Source: Psococerastis gibbosa (taxonomy: Eukaryota > Arthropoda > Insecta > Psocodea > Psocidae). From it: a stretch of DNA of 64,000 nucleotides. The notes under the pieces were generated by a model, which saw only the letters and a list, made by a program, of their open reading frames with translations, had not been told where the DNA came from and ran no database searches. This document shows positions 10,377-22,799 of the stretch, piece by piece. Position 1 is the stretch's first letter. Every line of letters starts with the position of its first letter. Made by a program: the position numbers and the translations under genes. The stretch is from NCBI GenBank assembly GCA_963971405.1, contig OZ020485.1, forward strand, positions 43,955,469-44,019,468. Reading direction: 5' to 3'.

Positions 10377-12142
10377 AGGTGAGAAAATGCAAGTTTCCTA
10401 CGAAAGCCTATATTTCTTCTTCAAAAGACTAGTCTAATCGGTTTGCGGCTGCTGTGGATCGAGAAATTAATCAATTTTGCCCAAGTAACTCGGGTCAGGG
10501 TTTGTTTACATCCACATCAAATTTTTATCGAAGAGTTTTTCAAAATATCTGGGTCTCATTGGTGTTCGTGACTGTCACGGGAGCATTCCTGCTCATTTTG
10601 CAGCAATTTTTGATGGCTCCATGATCGATGTTTCCTGTAAAAATAGACGTTGTAAAAAAACGCGTAGTGGGGGTACACCGATTTGCTCCTAACTCATAGT
10701 AATTTAGGGTAATAAATTGATCATTTAAACCCCGGTGCTAATTAACTAATTTACGCTATAGCCATAAACTATCAAGAGATTACAATGTACATAAGTAAAT
10801 ACAGTATAATGTCTGTGAATACTTCATGAATCGGTACCACTAATTAGACTTCTATTGACTTATGTGAAATCAATCAAAATATATAATAATAATAATAATG
10901 TATATATATATAATAATAATAATATATAATAATATATAATATAAAATAATAATGTGTTGTTATTGCGTGAAGCATCAAGTTGTGAGCGTGAAACCCTCAC
11001 GCTGGGGAAAGATTTGAAACTAGGAGTATTTTGTAAACAAGGAATGGTCGTGTCAATTTGATTTTGACCAAATTAACAAATTTCGTCAAATTGACTTTAT
11101 TGACTTCAAATTCTCTGTTTACAAAATAGATTGAAATCTCTGTCTTACTAATCTCCCGTACTTTAAGAATGTTTAGAACTTAAGTTTTTCATGATTTATA
11201 TAATTCAGAAAATTTACATATTTGCTAGTATGTAAGAAAGATTTAGACACACTATATGTCAGCCTGGATTAAAATAGAAAAGTTTACCCCTGCCCTCCTA
11301 TATAAAAAATTACATAATTGGGGGAATGGTCTGGATAACATCCCGTACAACTCCCATAACTTTTTCAAAAACTTGTGCCATTATCCTTCCTCTCCTTTGG
11401 GTTTCAACAAGTTTCCAAGTTAGTGTCGTATTTCACTTTGCGAGTTCTCAATGAACATCTAGACCTTCTTTTCCATTCCCTGAAGTGCTCATTTGAGAAG
11501 ATAGCTCATCGGTCCGTCAAAAAGTTCGCATTTCAAACTTTACATGACCAGTTCACTTCAACGTTCTTGAATATTTTTCTTCGAAATACGATGTATTTTA
11601 GAACCAAATTTAGCGGTCATCAGGATGTAGAACATGTAGAACCAAAGCTGAGGCCCTCTTAACTATTTCGCATTGCTTTGGTTCCATTGCAGCTGCAACA
11701 TAATCTTATCAAAACAATTTCGCACAACTTTAGAGTGTAAACTGTGAATATTGTCTGTTGTAATGATGAAGATTTTTAAAATAACGTGGTTTCGTAAAAT
11801 ATCACGGGAAGTTCTTAAGATTCTACTTGGTGAATAGGGAAAGCACTTTTTCCTAGTACCTAGTTTACAGGAAAAATATCAATAAGTGAACAAGCCAACT
11901 AAAATAATAATAATAATAATAATAAATGGGTATTGACCAGAAGTTTGACAAAATACATTTAAGATAAAATAAATAAATTTCCGACAATGCATCATTGACG
12001 GCGATGAGCCCATATAGCCCAAAATGAAAAAACTTTTCCAATATATGTATATTCAAATATTATTATGTACAGTGCATATATTGCAGTACAGAAGCGTAAC
12101 TACAATATAACCGTGCACATGATTTTACAATAATAAATAATA
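10377..12142. other. Gene-free stretch
   Basis: Contains AAT/TA microsatellites at about 10885-10950 and 11900-11925, and a small inverted repeat at about 11010-11135 whose arms share TTTGTAAACA and a CAATTTGA/TCAAATTG centre. A related block recurs near 28448. No coding exon was recognised. Confidence 0.45.
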
Positions 12143-12737
12143 AAGAACCGGTCCGAGTTTACTCGAACATGCTTTCCAATTTATCAAAATTAGTAGATAG
12201 AGAAAATGAGTAATTTATGGTAAATAATTTTCCTATGGCTACATTTCCGATATCTGGGGGGGGGGGGGGGTTTGCCCACCTGACGTCACTAGAGGTGAGG
12301 TAAATTCACACATTACCACACAGCAATACTGGCAGGGCACGCAATGCATTTGAGCGTGAATTTTCTATCATTTTTTCAAAAAAACTTTTTTGTTCAAAAC
12401 CAAATACTTTCCTGGGAAAGCAACCTGTCCGGTTTCGTTACTCAATTTAACGCCTAAAGTATGCCTTAAGGTAGAAATCATCGATAGGAAAGGTAAAAAA
12501 AATGGTCCCGAGGTATAATTTTTGTAAACCTACATGCCGAATTTCATCAAAATCGACAGAGTAGTTTGCCCGGAAATCGACGCACAGACAGACATACAGA
12601 GCGACAGACAGACATTTCGTAAAAACAACTTTTTTGGGTTCCTGGGACCTCAAAACGTGTAAGTCCGTTGAAATCTCGGAATCGAAAATTTCGACCATCA
12701 CAAAGCTTTCCTTATACTACGTATAAATTGGAAAGCA
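12143..12737 (-). mobile_element. Helentron-like element (family A), copy 3, internally deleted
   Basis: The terminal sequences of both ends are present on the minus strand (start at 12737, end at 12143), with flanking T on the element strand. The middle is about 260 bp shorter than in copies 2 and 4: the polyA-rich part and the GGGGTCGC block are missing. The GTCT array, TGACGTCA and the G tract are retained. Confidence 0.65.
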
Positions 12738-14100
12738 ATAAAAACAATAAAATAAATAAATTGGCGGCCATCAGATGGTAAAACTTTCACTCATAAAAAG
12801 ACAACGAAAATATACCTGGGCCCTTTTTATTCTTAGATATCACGATGTACATATGTTGTGGATGGATCCCTTGAGAACCATAAAGGCGTTTCATATTGGT
12901 GTTTCAACTGGCAATAATGTCTTCTTATAATAATTCAACACCACAGTTCGGTACGGTTATCATTATAATGGTATATTTATAGCACTCATAAGAATAACGT
13001 GAAAAAAAATCTGCTAAAACTCAAAATTTTGTATACTGTGGGTACCTCTTATACGAGCACAATACTTTCACTTAGATTTACATATTAACAGTGTACAATG
13101 GTTGCTTGTTAATGCCAGTTTTAAATTTTACATATATATTTGTATAATCATTTTTAGGTATAGTTAGGCTAAGATAAATTAGTTTGTAGTTAGGCCTATA
13201 GTCGTAAGTAATGTTAAGTGTTAGGTATTGAGTGCTTCAAGCTATATTAATCACAGTAATTTTAGGAATGTACTTTACTATACTTCAAGGCTATGAATAT
13301 ATTTTATATTTTATTGTTGCAACTGTCAAGTAGCCTCTTGGAAACATTTATTCCATTTCTTACCCAATAACTATTCTCAGATAGCACAGCAAACATAATG
13401 TAAGATTATAAAATATTTATAGTATTGAATGTCAGCATATAGAAGACTCCCTAGTTGAAATTGGAAATTCTCAACCCGGAAAATTTCAAGGAGCCCACGA
13501 CGAACTACAAATTGTGAAATAAATGGGAAATTACAATCTGACAAACTGTTGCTTTCCTCCCCTCTCCATTCACGGATGTGCTTTTCAAAATCCCTACATG
13601 AAATTCAGCATTTATTTCAAGACATCTCCACTTGTGAGGCTTTGTTTACTTGCCGAGTTTTTACAGCAAACTTGTTGACAACTTTTCAGTTCACAGTCAG
13701 TGATTTCACAAGGGAGACTGCCGACTTTTCAAGTTAGTTATGTACCTTAACCTCTCTTGGGTTTTTGTTTTCTTAGCTACAGCGGCTGTAATTTGTAAAG
13801 ATGGCCCAATGCCCACTTCATATGGTTTTATCGCATGGTAATTTACTGACAAATTAAAATTTCTCCAAAATAAATTCTTAGAAGACATGGGTAGGCGTTA
13901 CAAACTTTTATCTTATACAGTATATTCTTAGGTTTTTGAGATGAAATTGCCACTACTCGCTAGACCCGAAATGTGATGTTTTCTATCCAGGAATCCAAGT
14001 ATTTTGGTAGTAGTAAAAAAAATTACTTAGCTTTAAAAATTACTTCTTATTTTAGATATGCTAGGTATAAAAAAACGGAATAAAAAACCGATCATTTCAG
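12738..14100. other. Gene-free stretch
   Basis: No exon, RNA gene or bounded repeat recognised. Open frames at 13549-13737 and 13706-13888 have no family features. Confidence 0.45.
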
Positions 14101-14515
14101 TTTCCGTATAGGAAGAGTCATCAACTAAAAACTCCACACTGCAACCAAATTGCGGTGTAATCATCAATCACCGAGAAATCTTCCACAAATGGCACGGGAA
14201 GAAACCGACGAAAACACTGCAGGCATAAGTACGAAACTATTTTGCCTTGTTCGGAAAATGGCCCCATTTTTAAGTCTTGTTTCATGTTGAAAAACCCTAC
14301 CTCACGTTCCTGTAATGATCAATCATCGAGAAATTTTCCAGATTCCACAAGAAACCAACGAAAATATTGTAGGTATAAAGCAGTTACTTTGTATTTTGCT
14401 TGCTCTGAAAGGATCCCATTTTCAAGTATTGCTTCATGCTGAAAAAACATACCAAACGTCTGCGTCGATCCCTGAGAAACCTTTCACAAATGGTAACATC
14501 ACAATAAACTGACCA
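14100..14515. repeat. Tandem duplication, unit about 155 bp
   Basis: Successive blocks share ATCAATCA..GAGAAAT.TTCCA, GAAACC.ACGAAAA.A.TG.AGG.ATAA, and TTTTGC..G.TC.GAAA.G..CCCATTTT. About two and a half diverged units are present (for example 14160, 14318 and 14465). The function is unknown. Confidence 0.55.
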
Positions 14516-14705
14516 AATTGAAAAGGCAAATTGTTTAGGTAAGTTTAATGAAACATTTTACGACAAGATCAACCGACGTTCTATAAGTTTTTTAAGTCAG
14601 TCATTTTCATTTTAGGTATAGGTCATCTGTAAGGACTACTAGTATTATTGTTCAATTGCCGCACGTAGGCAATGGGAACAACAATTTTACAGAAATGGAG
14701 AAATA

Positions 14706-15135
14706 AGAGAAAACATAATGCAGCCCAATTACTACATTACATAACGTCAACACCTATTACATGATAAATACGATGACATGTTTTTCGAAGGAGGAAGAAA
14801 AATAATAATGAAAGGCAACCATGTGTAATCAGAAAATAAAATGACTGGCTTGGAATTAAGACTGTCCCGTCACGTTGCTATACAAGTGCGTAGTTTCGCT
14901 AACAATGTCACGTAAGTGACGTAACGGCCAGCAGGTTCTTCAAACCAATTGATATTTTACGCCCTGCTTGTTGTAAGGCACGTGGTACCTCAAACCAATT
15001 AAGCTTGTTGTAAGACACATGACATTTCAAACCAATTAATATTTTACGCTCTGCTTGTTGTAAGGCACGTGGTACCTGAAACTAATTAACAATTTACGCC
15101 AAGCTAGTTGTAAGGCACGTGGTACATCAAAAAAA
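14706..15135 (+). repeat. Dispersed minisatellite element (family I), copy 2: about 4 units
   Basis: Leader 14715-14935 matches that of copy 1 (CATTACATAACGTCAAC, GACTGTCC.GTCACGTTGC, GGCCAGCAGGTTCTTC), followed by about four 54-bp-type units, one internally shortened. It lacks the clear closing motif. Confidence 0.7.
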
Positions 15136-15403
15136 TTAAAGAAGCAAAGTTCAATAATTACATTTAAACGTTTATGAAAGTTTAATGAAATTAAAAGCAA
15201 TTATTACCGATATAGCAGATTACCAACCACACTGGGTGTTGCCTATAGAATATACACAGTGTTGCTTACCAACTTTTTTTCTTGGAAATAAAGCAAAAAA
15301 TAAAGTACTGTATCTGGATTTTAGGAAGGTAAAATAAAGAGTACAGTATTAAAAAAAAAGAGTACCCAGTACATATACTATTTCAAACAATATTTTTTGA
15401 TGT

Positions 15404-15515
15404 TTCGGAGGGCATGTAAAGCAGGCGGTCCCGGGCCTTCCTAGTTGACTGTAAGAGAGAGCTTAATAGCCCTAACTCCGCTAGGTTGCCTTAGTAATAG
15501 AAACAACAAAAAGTC
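15404..15515 (+). repeat. SINE-like family D, copy 2, 5'-truncated
   Basis: Starts at GGAGGGCATGTAAAGC and includes the family tail CTAACTCCGCTAGGTTGCC with AGTAATAGAA. The tRNA-like head is absent. Confidence 0.55.
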
Positions 15516-16329
15516 CTTATTTATTTTTATTTATTTTATTCCTCATTAGATGCAAAGATGCTCTATTCCTCTTATCCCGCCACTTTTCTTACAATTTTTT
15601 TTTTTTTTTTTGTTTCTGTCATGTTCCAGAAAAAAAGTATTTTTGAGTAGGTACTCCACTTCCAGCTACTTCCAGTTTGTAGAGTATACTTGTATGAAAT
15701 ATACTTGTAGGTAGAGTACGATACTCTGATTAACGATACTCAGATTCAGAGTATACGGTTGTCAACCCTAAGTAGGCTATAGACCATACCAACCCCCACT
15801 TGACAACACACTATTCTATTATTATACAAACATAAAATACGCATATGGCAATGCATTTTGATTATAAAAATACAAAATAAATAAATGCAATTGCGATGGA
15901 GGGAAAGCAGCCTACGTTCTACAGGCTTTCCCAGTCAGCCATTTTGAATGTAGGTGTATAAGGACTATTTCGACATTGCTGAGTCAAAGGGAACAAAACA
16001 GTTTTCAGTAAATGCCAAAACAGTTTGCTGAATGCGCCACACCGAAGGAACTCGAATTACTTCCGTTTGGAGCAGGCTGCAACAGCCATATAAATCTGGC
16101 CTTAGAGAAGGAAGTGGAGTTTACTTCTCTATACTAATCAGCACAAAATGTGGGGAAATTGCTGTTCAGAAAGAGAAATTAACCCATTTAATTCGAATTC
16201 AGAATTTTTCTGTGAGTTACTCCTGTTTCATTCGACGAAGAATTTTTTCTGATTTTTTTTTATAGCAAAGGCGTTTTTTTTCTATTGCCTACAAAGGAAA
16301 AGTGAATGACATTTTTAAGGAAATAGAGA
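15516..16329. other. Gene-free stretch
   Basis: A polyT run at about 15595-15612 and AT-rich sequence. The open frame at 16032-16265 has no recognisable family or splice context. Confidence 0.4.
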
Positions 16330-16640
16330 GATGAGAGAGAACTCGATACAGCCCAATTACTACAGCTACATAACGTTAACACCTGTGAGAAAGACGATGA
16401 GTTTTTTGCGGGGGGGGGGGGGAAAGGAAAATAATAGGTCTAATGAGACGCAACCAAGTATAATCAAAAAATTAAATGGCTGACGTAGCATCAAGACTGT
16501 CCTGTCACGTTGGTATACATGTACCAACCACAATTTCTTATAACAACGTAACGTAACGTTCTTCAAACTAATTGGCATTGTACGCCCAGCTTACTGCGAG
16601 GCACGTGGTACCACCGATGAGCAGGGCAGTCGCAAAGGAA
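16330..16640 (+). repeat. Dispersed minisatellite element (family I), copy 3: 1 unit
   Basis: The leader (CAGCCCAATTACTACA, CATAACGTTAACACC, GACTGTCCTGTCACGTTGG) is followed by one unit (AACTAATTGGCATTGTACGCC, GAGGCACGTGGTACC) and the closing GAGCAGGGCAGTCG. This one-unit copy is the clearest view of the element's edges. Confidence 0.65.
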
Positions 16641-16884
16641 AGTAAAGGTAACTTTTTAAGCATGGCGGAGTGACACGTTTGTCTATGAATCGCAACCTGC
16701 AAATTTCCAGATGTCAAACATCTCATTCATTTCCAACATACTCACATGTATTTATCCGTTTTAGCTCTGCCAGTCGATATAAAAAATTACCAATTACAAA
16801 CAAACAATTTCAAGTACTCAGTCAACCAATTTCTCAATAGGAAATCAGAATACCTATCTCGCACTCTTACTAATGATGAATGAA
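16641..16884. other. Short gene-free spacer
   Basis: No feature recognised. Confidence 0.4.
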
Positions 16885-17265
16885 TGAATGACTTTTTCTC
16901 TCCACTTTCTGAATGCTAGGATTGATTCCAGGTAATTTATTTTTCTATTGTGCAAAGTATTTTTACTGTAAACTAATTTAAGAAACCCCACACAATTAGC
17001 AATTTTTTTTCAGTACTCAGCATGGCCTACGTTTCATACGTAAAATGTAATTGAATTAATGCCTTCTTTTTTATTAATTGAATTTCAATGCCTTTTTCTC
17101 CCCACTTTCTGACTGCATGGATTGATTCCAGGTAATTTATTTTTCTATTGTGTATTTTTACTGTAAACTAATTTAAGGAAACCCACACAATTAGCAATTT
17201 TTTTTTCAGGACCCCTCACGGCCTACGCTACGTTTTGTACGTAACACGACGTAATCGTAAATTGT
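16885..17265. repeat. Tandem duplication, period about 205 bp
   Basis: Two adjacent blocks share CACTTTCTGA.TGC..GGATTGATTCC, TTTACTGTAAACTAATTTAAG, CACAATTAGCAATTTTTTT and a GGCCTACG..ACGTTT segment. Divergence between units is modest. No coding potential. Confidence 0.65.
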
Positions 17266-17457
17266 AATGCTATTTTGTATATTTTTTTCAACAACTAATA
17301 TATTTTGATTTGAATTAAATTATAAATTATTAATACACCGATTAGGCTAATATCTTGCACATTCAAATATGGGGCAAAATCGCCCCGTGCTCTACACCGT
17401 TAGCATTGAGCACACAAAAAAAGAGGACTAAGGCTTAACCACAGGAAACATATAACT

Positions 17458-17840
17458 TTTATTACTTAAACAAAGGGTTAGTTGGACTTACATTGGCTGT
17501 TGTGTTAATAGTCATAAGAGGCATCGAACGATTAGGACGGAGCTCATTGTCAGGGACTCCGCCCTAATCGTTCGATGACTGTGAGGCCCATGCCTCTAAT
17601 AACCATTAACACAACAGGCAATGTAAGTGCAACTAACCCTTTGTTAAATAGTATTACACCATTGCCAGGACATAGCCTGACGATGAGAGTAGCTCGATAC
17701 GTCGCCCTCTTCCCTTGACAATGGTTTCCGCCCTAATTGTTCGATGACAATGAGACCATTGATGACCATTAACACAACAGGCAATGTAAGTGCAACTAAC
17801 CCTTTGTAAATAGTATTACACCATTACCATTAACCTTTAC
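17458..17840. mobile_element. Foldback element family E, copy 2 (palindromic) plus a right-arm repeat
   Basis: 17465-17645 is a compact palindrome: AAAGGGTTAGTTGGAC to AGGACGGAGCTCATTGTC and back through CTCCGCCCTAATCG to AACTAACCCTTTG. It is followed by a second right-arm block (17665-17830) that includes GACAATGGTTTCCGCC and again ends AACTAACCCTTTG. It lacks the tRNA-like core of copy 1. Confidence 0.65.
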
Positions 17841-18640
17841 ATATAAACTTTTATCAGCTTGGTCGTACAGGGAACTAAAAAAATGGAAGCGAATTTTGTT
17901 GAAGGAATGAATGAGTGCCGGCGATGTTGATGCTCATCTGAAGCGGGAGACGCCCTGTTGGGAGGGGAGCTCTCTTACCAACGACACTGCTGGAGGGGGA
18001 GGGATCGATCCGGGCACGTGCCGCGTTGCCAAACTTCCCGTCACGTGGCCTCTTTTGCACGTGGCACAACCGGAAGAACCACGTGAGTACTATCAGGTGC
18101 TGTAGGCTGAATATATCAAGGGATAATACTTAATATAGGAAGTGGTTTGACAAGAGCGAGACTTCCATTTTCACAGCAGCAGCAGCCTCTAATGTCCAAA
18201 TTGCCATGATGATCTTAGATTGAAGAGACATAGAATAGGATGTTTGTGAGGCGTTTTAGTTTCAATTCTTCATTAAGGTGATTCTACGAATTATCGTTGG
18301 GAAAATATGAAATATTCAAATTCCAAAATCCATTTATTACCTTCTGATTGGAATGCCCATGCCCGAAAACCGGTAAACGTGGGAATAAGCTATACAATAT
18401 ATCAGACATGGGCCATGTTAAATGGCAAAATGCTCAGGGAACTAACTCATGAAACAACGACCCACTTCAGAAACTGGACTGGGGTCTGTAAACAGCAGTG
18501 ATCCGGCTCTTTGATAAGATCGACCAAAAGTTGTAGAAAGGTAGGCAAACAGGAATAAGCTAAAATAATTATAATAAAAGTAATATAAAAACTCGTGAAA
18601 GCAGTAACATTTATTGAAACTAGGTATGCCATTACAAACA
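17841..18640. other. Gene-free stretch with a GC-rich island
   Basis: 17930-18090 is clearly richer in G and C than its surroundings and has open frames on both strands, but neither frame shows a known domain or exon-like boundaries. The rest is unremarkable. Confidence 0.35.
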
Positions 18641-18644
18641 CTTT

Positions 18645-18870
18645 CAAGGCCGGAATTATTTGATGAAGCCGTAGAATCCGGGATGATGGGCCGTGGTCAA
18701 TCTGAAAGCGTACTTCCAAATACTGAGCCTCCGAGATACAATCTTATAGAAGTCTACGCAGTGCCACTGAAGACCGCAGATGTTGCGGAAACGTTTGGAA
18801 GTACGCTTTCACATCGACCACGGCTCATCATCCCGGATTCCAATGCTTCATCACAGTTAATGAGACATTC
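18645..18870. repeat. Inverted repeat with about 65-bp arms (family J)
   Basis: The left arm (TTTGATGAAGCCGTAGAATCC, GGGATGATGGGCCGTGGTC, GAAAGCGTACTTCCAAA) is mirrored by the right arm (TTTGGAAGTACGCTTTC, GACCACGGCTCATCATCCC, GGATTCCAATGCTTCATCA). A single arm-like fragment recurs at 42388-42445 and a weaker one near 58285. Probably the arms of a foldback transposon. Confidence 0.55.
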
Positions 18871-19811
18871 AACTTTAAAAATGTATTTGCCTCTTTGAAA
18901 GAACGCATTTTGAAAACAAATTGCTTAAACACAGATTAGTTGAATTATCAACGGGCCGTTACAGAAAAGATTCTTCAACCTGTTAAGGCAGGGAGGGATG
19001 TGTTGGAAGGGCGAGGATTCAGAATGGTTCCTGTAATGTAAAAATAAAAAAATAAAAATATAAAAATAATACTGCATGGCATCGCCATGCGTAGGCAGAT
19101 AGAGGTATAAATTTTGAACATACTATATTTTGAAATATAAATCTAATAATTTCATGTTTCTCTTTATTTTTATTTAACTTTTTTTTCTTAATAAGACTTT
19201 AAGTTAATCAAATTTTAAGTCTTAATTTAATAGGGGGGGGGGTCTTAGAAACATATATCCATCGCTTGCATATGTTTAACAACTTGCTGTAGTTGAAAGC
19301 CACAAAGCGGGGCAAACAGTGTCACAAAACAAAAACAAAACACAAATCAGAGTCATGATTCTCATGGAAACCAACCAAATTCATTTAAAGGTTGATTAGT
19401 CTAGCTGCTAGCAAGGCTCACAGAAAATGTGGCAGCTTAAGTGAAGTCCTCATAAAAACTAAAATGAGAAGTAGAGGGAATAGAGCCAAAGGCGGTCGTT
19501 CTGAAGACAGGGGCAGGGCGCCGTAGAAGAAGCAAAAATAAAGGGCAAAAATAAGGCTACGGGGTTTCCCGCAGTTGATGTTTTTCATCTAAAGAATTCT
19601 ACAAATTAAGTCAGGCCACACTCCTTGCCTCCTCCACCCCCCTCCCCCCTCGTCTTTGAAAGTCAAATCTAGCCATCAAGGCAAATCTTCAGTTATTTTT
19701 TGTTATTATATTTAAAAAGTCCCCGCAAGTTTTTTGTGTATAACTGTATTATACAGTGTATTTCAGGCGTACGGCGACAAACATAAATAAATAATGACTT
19801 TTGTTATATTA
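18871..19811. other. Gene-free stretch
   Basis: No exon or bounded element recognised. AAAAT-rich low complexity at about 19040-19070 and a G run at about 19230. Confidence 0.4.
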
Positions 19812-19993
19812 TACTAGGCCAACCTAGCGGAGTTAGAGCTATAAAGCCCGCTCTTACACTCAACGAGGAAAGCCCGGGACCGCTTGCTTTTCATGCCCTC
19901 CGGGCTCTGAAGCATGGCCGGAAAATGTAGCAAGTGTGGGACCGAACTCGGGTGAAAGCTAGAGTCCGTTCCACAACTCTACATGTCCTGACT
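19812..19993 (-). repeat. tRNA-related SINE-like family D, copy 3, near full length
   Basis: Read on the minus strand it starts GACATGTAGAGTTGTGG, has box B-like GAGTTCGGTCCC, then GGAGGGCATGAAAAGC, GCGGTCCCGGGC and CTAACTCCGCTAGGTTGGCC. This copy shows the head and the 3' body together and is the best reference copy here. Confidence 0.65.
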
Positions 19994-19997
19994 TCTA

Positions 19998-20250
19998 GGG
20001 GGTAGTAGTAGTATGGTTGGACACAGTCCCAGGCCACGGTGTGGGCCCATAGTACAAGGGACCTCCTGATTATAGTGGATTCCGAACCACTTGGGAAACA
20101 CAGTGAAGTCACACGATTAGTTCGGAGGTGACCAGGGCAAGTCCTACCATGTTTCCCTACCGGCACTGTGTACACTACCAAGTTATCTGCATCTTTGAAC
20201 CTGCTCTGGTCCGCTGGATTCAACTTGGTAAGGCGGCCGGCACTTCTAGG
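19998..20250. repeat. Dispersed repeat family G, copy 1
   Basis: Begins with GTAGTAGTAGTATGG and runs to ACTTGGTAAGGCGGCCGG. It is the reverse complement of the copies at 31119-31365, 46422-46700 and 63867-64000. Its sequence is strongly conserved between copies, including GTGGATTCCGAACCACTT and CCATGTTTCCCTACCGGCAC. The class is unknown; an open frame spans the copies on one strand. Confidence 0.6.
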
Positions 20251-20284
20251 GGGTGTTCCCCGTTCAATTTGGAGCAAATACGAG

Positions 20285-20570
20285 CAGAGGCGTAAAGTTT
20301 TAGAATGATGGTGGGGGCAAAACTAAGTAGACCTTATGACGTCATCAGACAGGATTTAAGGAAAAATTGAATATATAAGAGCAAAATAGTAGGGTTTTAC
20401 GCATTTTAATAGTTGTAAAGTATAGCTGTAGTTTTTACCAAGCTAAAAAAGGAATGCTTATATTAATATTGCAGCAAAGGGAACCGTAAAGTATGAACCA
20501 CGTCTTACAATACTCGAGGCGGGGGGGGGGGCAGTTGGACCGTGCCCCCCCCCCGAACTTTACGCCCCAG
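20285..20570. mobile_element. hAT-type G/C-tract MITE with target duplication AATACGAG
   Basis: Ends CAGAGGCGTAAAGTTT and AACTTTACGCCCCAG, flanked by identical octamers AATACGAG at 20277-20284 and 20571-20578. A G run and a C run face each other near the right end (about 20519-20555). Same type as 49167-49570. Confidence 0.75.
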
Positions 20571-20690
20571 AATACGAGTATAATTCACATAATTACAATA
20601 CCGAAAATTCATCTATGTCCAGCTAGGATCGTGCTACCCTTAAACTGCTCTTAGCTCGATAACGGTGAATTTTTGGTATTGGCATATGTT

Positions 20691-20797
20691 ACCGAAACTA
20701 GAGGATCTATAGAAAATTTGGACTTGTCGGGATTCGAACTCACGACCAATGCCTTGCCCTGGTAAGTCCAGATTTTTCTAAATCCTCTTTTTTCGGT
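20691..20797 (-). repeat. Inverted-repeat element around a tRNA-like core (family K), copy 1
   Basis: Arms ACCGAAACTAGAGGAT..TAGAAAA and TTTTTCTAAATCCTCT..TTCGGT enclose a minus-strand core with GTGAGTTCGAATCCCGAC, a good box B, and GGACTT/AAGTCC that could pair like an acceptor stem. A box A or D arm is not convincing, so it is not called a tRNA gene. The relative at 56092-56220 has both boxes. Confidence 0.55.
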
Positions 20798-21894
20798 TAT
20801 AACGAGGAGGTTGCCTTTTCAACCTAAGTTAGTTTAATGCCAGTATTATATATTATACCATATAATGCTACAATTTAACAATTACAACATATGGATACAC
20901 CATCATGGAACACTTATAAAAATCGAATAAACACGGTGTTCAAATAAACAAAGTGTTCCAAGGGCCATACTATCGTGGTAGGGTATTATAGTACAACCAT
21001 ATGGGGGGTTATTTTTGCTGCAAATTGAAAGGGAAACAAGCCCTAGAAGTTTGTCGCCATTCGCCTGAAACACCCTGTGCACCTACACATTTTTAATGTT
21101 TACAATGACTAGCTGCAGGTAATCCCTTCCACAATTTGCTGCTAGCGTTGTAATTTCAACAATCCCTTAGGATTACCGGGAAAAGAGAATGGTTGTTATG
21201 TAATTGTTTCATTTAATGCTTTTTTTTGGCTTTCCCCTTTTCAGATCTCAAGATAGATGGGAGAGGGGGGGGGGGGGAAGGAGGGCCTGCACAGATAAGA
21301 CCATTCTTTTATTTATTTAAAATGTAAAAAAATGTTGTTTTTTTTTAAATGAAACAAGAACGTGGAAACGAGAAAAACAAATGAAAATAAGGAAGAGAAA
21401 GATCCTTAGAAACTCAGCAAGTTCTTTCCACGACACCAAGCTTATGCTATTGAAAAAGAAACGTAGAAGGCAAGACTAATTATTTGCTCTTAAAAAATGA
21501 AAAAGTATTTAGGAAGAGAATTGAAACTCAAATGAATTTCGTTCTTTTGTGTTTTTATTGCGTCAGTGGCAAATATAATAATTTGAAAAGAGAATTTTCT
21601 ACAGCGATAATTGCTGCTGCTGCTTCAAATAATATCTTTTATTTTGGTTTGAAATGAACCCGATAGACCTTTATGAGAAAATCCAGCCACTTCAAAGGAT
21701 TTAGATGCTCTGCAATACGAGACGTCCCCGTTGAAAATGAAATTAACGAATTGCGATGTGGAAAAAAGAGCTAAAATACCATATATATTACGAAGAAGAC
21801 AAGATAAAAATTAATGATCTAAACTGAGAATAGTGAGCTGCAGGCTACTGGCGGGGCCGCAGGTGGATAGCGAAAAGGCCACCAGCAGCCCGAT
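20798..21894. other. Gene-free stretch
   Basis: A G tract at about 21266-21280 and AT-rich sequence. No exon recognised. Confidence 0.4.
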
Positions 21895-22319
21895 CATGGC
21901 GATTATAATACCGGGGTTAATTAAATACCATGTCACGCGATGGGATTAATTCAATTGTTTAAAATAAATTAAAAGCAAATTTCAGAATTTTTAAATTGTG
22001 ATGTTGGCAATACTAAACAACTGAACTGACGCGACGCTGCCATACCAATATAAATAGCAAATATCAGCAAATATAAACACACATCCCCCTAGAAATAAAC
22101 AACACATTTTAATTTTGAATGAATATATTAGGAATTATAAAGTATTTGTCTAAATCTAAGGCAAAAAAAATTAAGAAACTCACCAAAAATATAGCCGAAG
22201 AACATTCAATTATTTAAATAGACACAATTTGAATTTTCCGCGCTTAGCACTCTTGCGACGATTACCAACATAAAAAATTAAAAAATTCCAAATTTTACTG
22301 TTCATTTATTTTGACTGCA
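21895..22319. mobile_element. MITE family B, copy 3, right end lost
   Basis: Begins GCAGCCCGATCATGGCG and follows the interior of copy 2 (AATACCATGTCACG, then a long AT-rich segment). It stops where copy 4 begins, without its own right terminus. Confidence 0.6.
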
Positions 22320-22789
22320 GCAGCCCGATCATGGAGACTTTAATACCGGGGTTAATATAATACCATGTCACGTGATGGTATTAATTCAATTGTTCAAAAT
22401 AAATGAATAGTAAGTTCAGAATTTTTTAATTTTTGATGTTGGTAATCATCGCTAGAGTGCTAAGAGCGGAAAATTCAAATTGTGTCTATTTAAACAATTG
22501 AATGATCTTCGGCTATATTTTTGGTGAGTTTCTTAATTTTTGCTGCCTTAGATTTCGACAAATTATTTATAATTCCTAATATATTAATTCAAAATTTAAA
22601 CTAGTTTATTTCTAAAGCGATATATGTGTTTATATTTGCTATTTATACGTGCTAAGGCAGCGTCGCATCAGTTCAGTTCTTCAGTATTGCCACAATTTAA
22701 GTTAATTTTTTTTAAACAATTGAAGTAATACCATCATGTGACATGGTATTACATTAATACCGGCATTAAAATTGCCATGATCGGGCTGC
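22320..22789. mobile_element. MITE family B, copy 4, both ends present
   Basis: Left end GCAGCCCGATCATGG and right end CCATGATCGGGCTGC with the long AT-rich interior of copy 2. It abuts copy 3 directly, suggesting insertion into or recombination with that copy. Confidence 0.65.
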
Positions 22790-22799
22790 AGTAGTGCCG

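Noticed and set aside
17911-18105. GC-rich frames as a host exon
   Set aside because: Open on both strands, no recognisable family and no convincing acceptor or donor at the edges.
20700-20790. tRNA gene calls at 2762, 4020, 20740 and 56150
   Set aside because: All have box-like motifs but lack a full cloverleaf, and all sit in repeated elements. They are treated as SINE heads or pseudogenes.
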